Assembly (NCBI GenBank): GCA_016844425.1 | Contig: JAERML010000131.1 | Coordinates: forward strand, 1-6,430 | DNA: 6,430 bases | DNA from: Bacteroidota bacterium | Lineage (GTDB): Bacteria; Bacteroidota; UBA10030; UBA6906 | Direction: 5' to 3' | Shown here: positions 5,940 through 6,430 of the stretch, piece by piece | Layout: each line of letters begins with the position of its first letter | How positions within the stretch are numbered: position 1 is the first letter of the stretch | The notes under the pieces: generated by a model | Databases searched by the model: none | The model's input: only the letters and a program-made list of their open reading frames with translations | What the model was told of the DNA's origin: nothing | Program-made: the position numbers and the translations under genes

Positions 5940-6430
5940 TCACGAAAATCGCTCGACACTCAACGGACTGATGTCCATCGATGGAGAGTTCGCGAGAATC
6001 AACTCCGATACGAGCTTGCCAGTAATCGGCGCAAGTGAAACGCCCATCATGGCATGACCGGTCGCCACCACCAGATTCTGAATCGTACGAAACCGCCCGA
6101 TGTACGGCAGCCCATCCGGTGTGCATGGCCGCAGTCCGGCCCATGGTTCGCTTCTCGTGAGGGTCGTTGGTTGGAATCCCGAGAGATAGCGCGGGACTGC
6201 CTTGACAATTGCCTCAACACGACGGCTGTTGATGGAGAGATCGAGTCCTGCAAGCTCCATTGTACCGGCGAACCGGATGAAGTCGCCCATGGGGGTAATG
6301 GCAACGCGTGCTTCCGTCAGGATCAGCGGGGTGCGGAACATCCGTTCCGGTTTCAGGATATTCACGCTGTACCCTTTGCCCGGCTGAAGGGGAAGCTTCT
6401 TCCCCAGCGACTTCGCGAGGCCCGGCGACC
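5940..6430 (-). CDS. DadA-like FAD-dependent amino acid oxidoreductase (DAO family), C-terminal part
   Basis: The frame is open to the right edge, so the N-terminal FAD-binding Rossmann region lies outside; 163 C-terminal residues are visible. The first visible residues include LGKKLPLQPGKGYS, the loop before the substrate domain typical of D-amino acid dehydrogenase (DadA) and relatives. Near the C-terminus stand EPWAGLRPCTPDGLPYIGR and LVVATGHAMMGVSLAPITGKLVSEL, the C-terminal FAD-contacting block of the DAO fold. Such enzymes oxidise D-amino acids or related secondary amines (for example hydroxyproline epimers) to imino acids, passing electrons to the respiratory chain. The exact substrate cannot be set from this fragment. 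The stop (TGA at 5942-5940) is followed by 126 bases before the lipoprotein gene, in which I see no clear terminator, so the two might share a transcript. Confidence 0.88.
   Translation of the reverse strand, partial: SPGLAKSLGKKLPLQPGKGYSVNILKPERMFRTPLILTEARVAITPMGDFIRFAGTMELAGLDLSINSRRVEAIVKAVPRYLSGFQPTTLTRSEPWAGLRPCTPDGLPYIGRFRTIQNLVVATGHAMMGVSLAPITGKLVSELILANSPSMDISPLSVERFS

Overview
The window holds the parts of seven protein genes in two divergently facing blocks that converge near 2.2 kb. GC content is moderate to slightly high and the coding is dense. The organism is most likely a Gram-negative environmental bacterium. Hints are a lipoprotein signal with a lipobox, a GNAT-nitrilase fusion of a kind common in Bacteroidota and relatives, and a REP-like palindrome of the GTAGGGGCG type often seen in uncultured lineages. 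A Bacteroidota/Ignavibacteria-like assignment is an inference with low certainty.

Plus-strand block (1-2119). It starts with the 3' end of a subtilisin-family (S8) serine protease that carries a C-terminal glycogen-binding (CBM48/AMPK-beta-like) domain. Next comes a DNA methyltransferase gene with a DUF1016-like N-terminal region. This gene is broken: the reading frame changes directly after the SAM-binding motif I, and the segment normally found between motif I and motif IV is missing. An intact pterin-4a-carbinolamine dehydratase gene (phhB type) follows 18 bases later.

Convergence zone (2120-2236). A perfect 28-bp palindrome lies between the two blocks and probably acts as a two-way terminator. 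A degenerate inverted copy of its arm overlaps the end of the facing transporter gene and supplies that gene's stop codon.

Minus-strand block (2229-6430, read right to left). It begins with the C-terminal part of a DadA-like FAD-dependent amino acid oxidoreductase. A small lipoprotein of unknown function follows, with its own intrinsic terminator. A two-gene unit then has a good sigma70-like promoter. It encodes a GNAT acetyltransferase-nitrilase fusion and, overlapping it by 4 bases (GTGA), an AmpG-like major facilitator transporter. The overlap suggests translational coupling, so the enzyme and transporter probably serve one pathway; the substrate cannot be read from the sequence.

There are no RNA genes, CRISPR arrays, insertion sequences or phage genes that I can support. 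The most notable points are the broken methyltransferase, the protease-CBM48 fusion, the coupled GNAT-nitrilase/transporter pair and the stop-codon-donating repeat. I see no clearly new multi-gene system.
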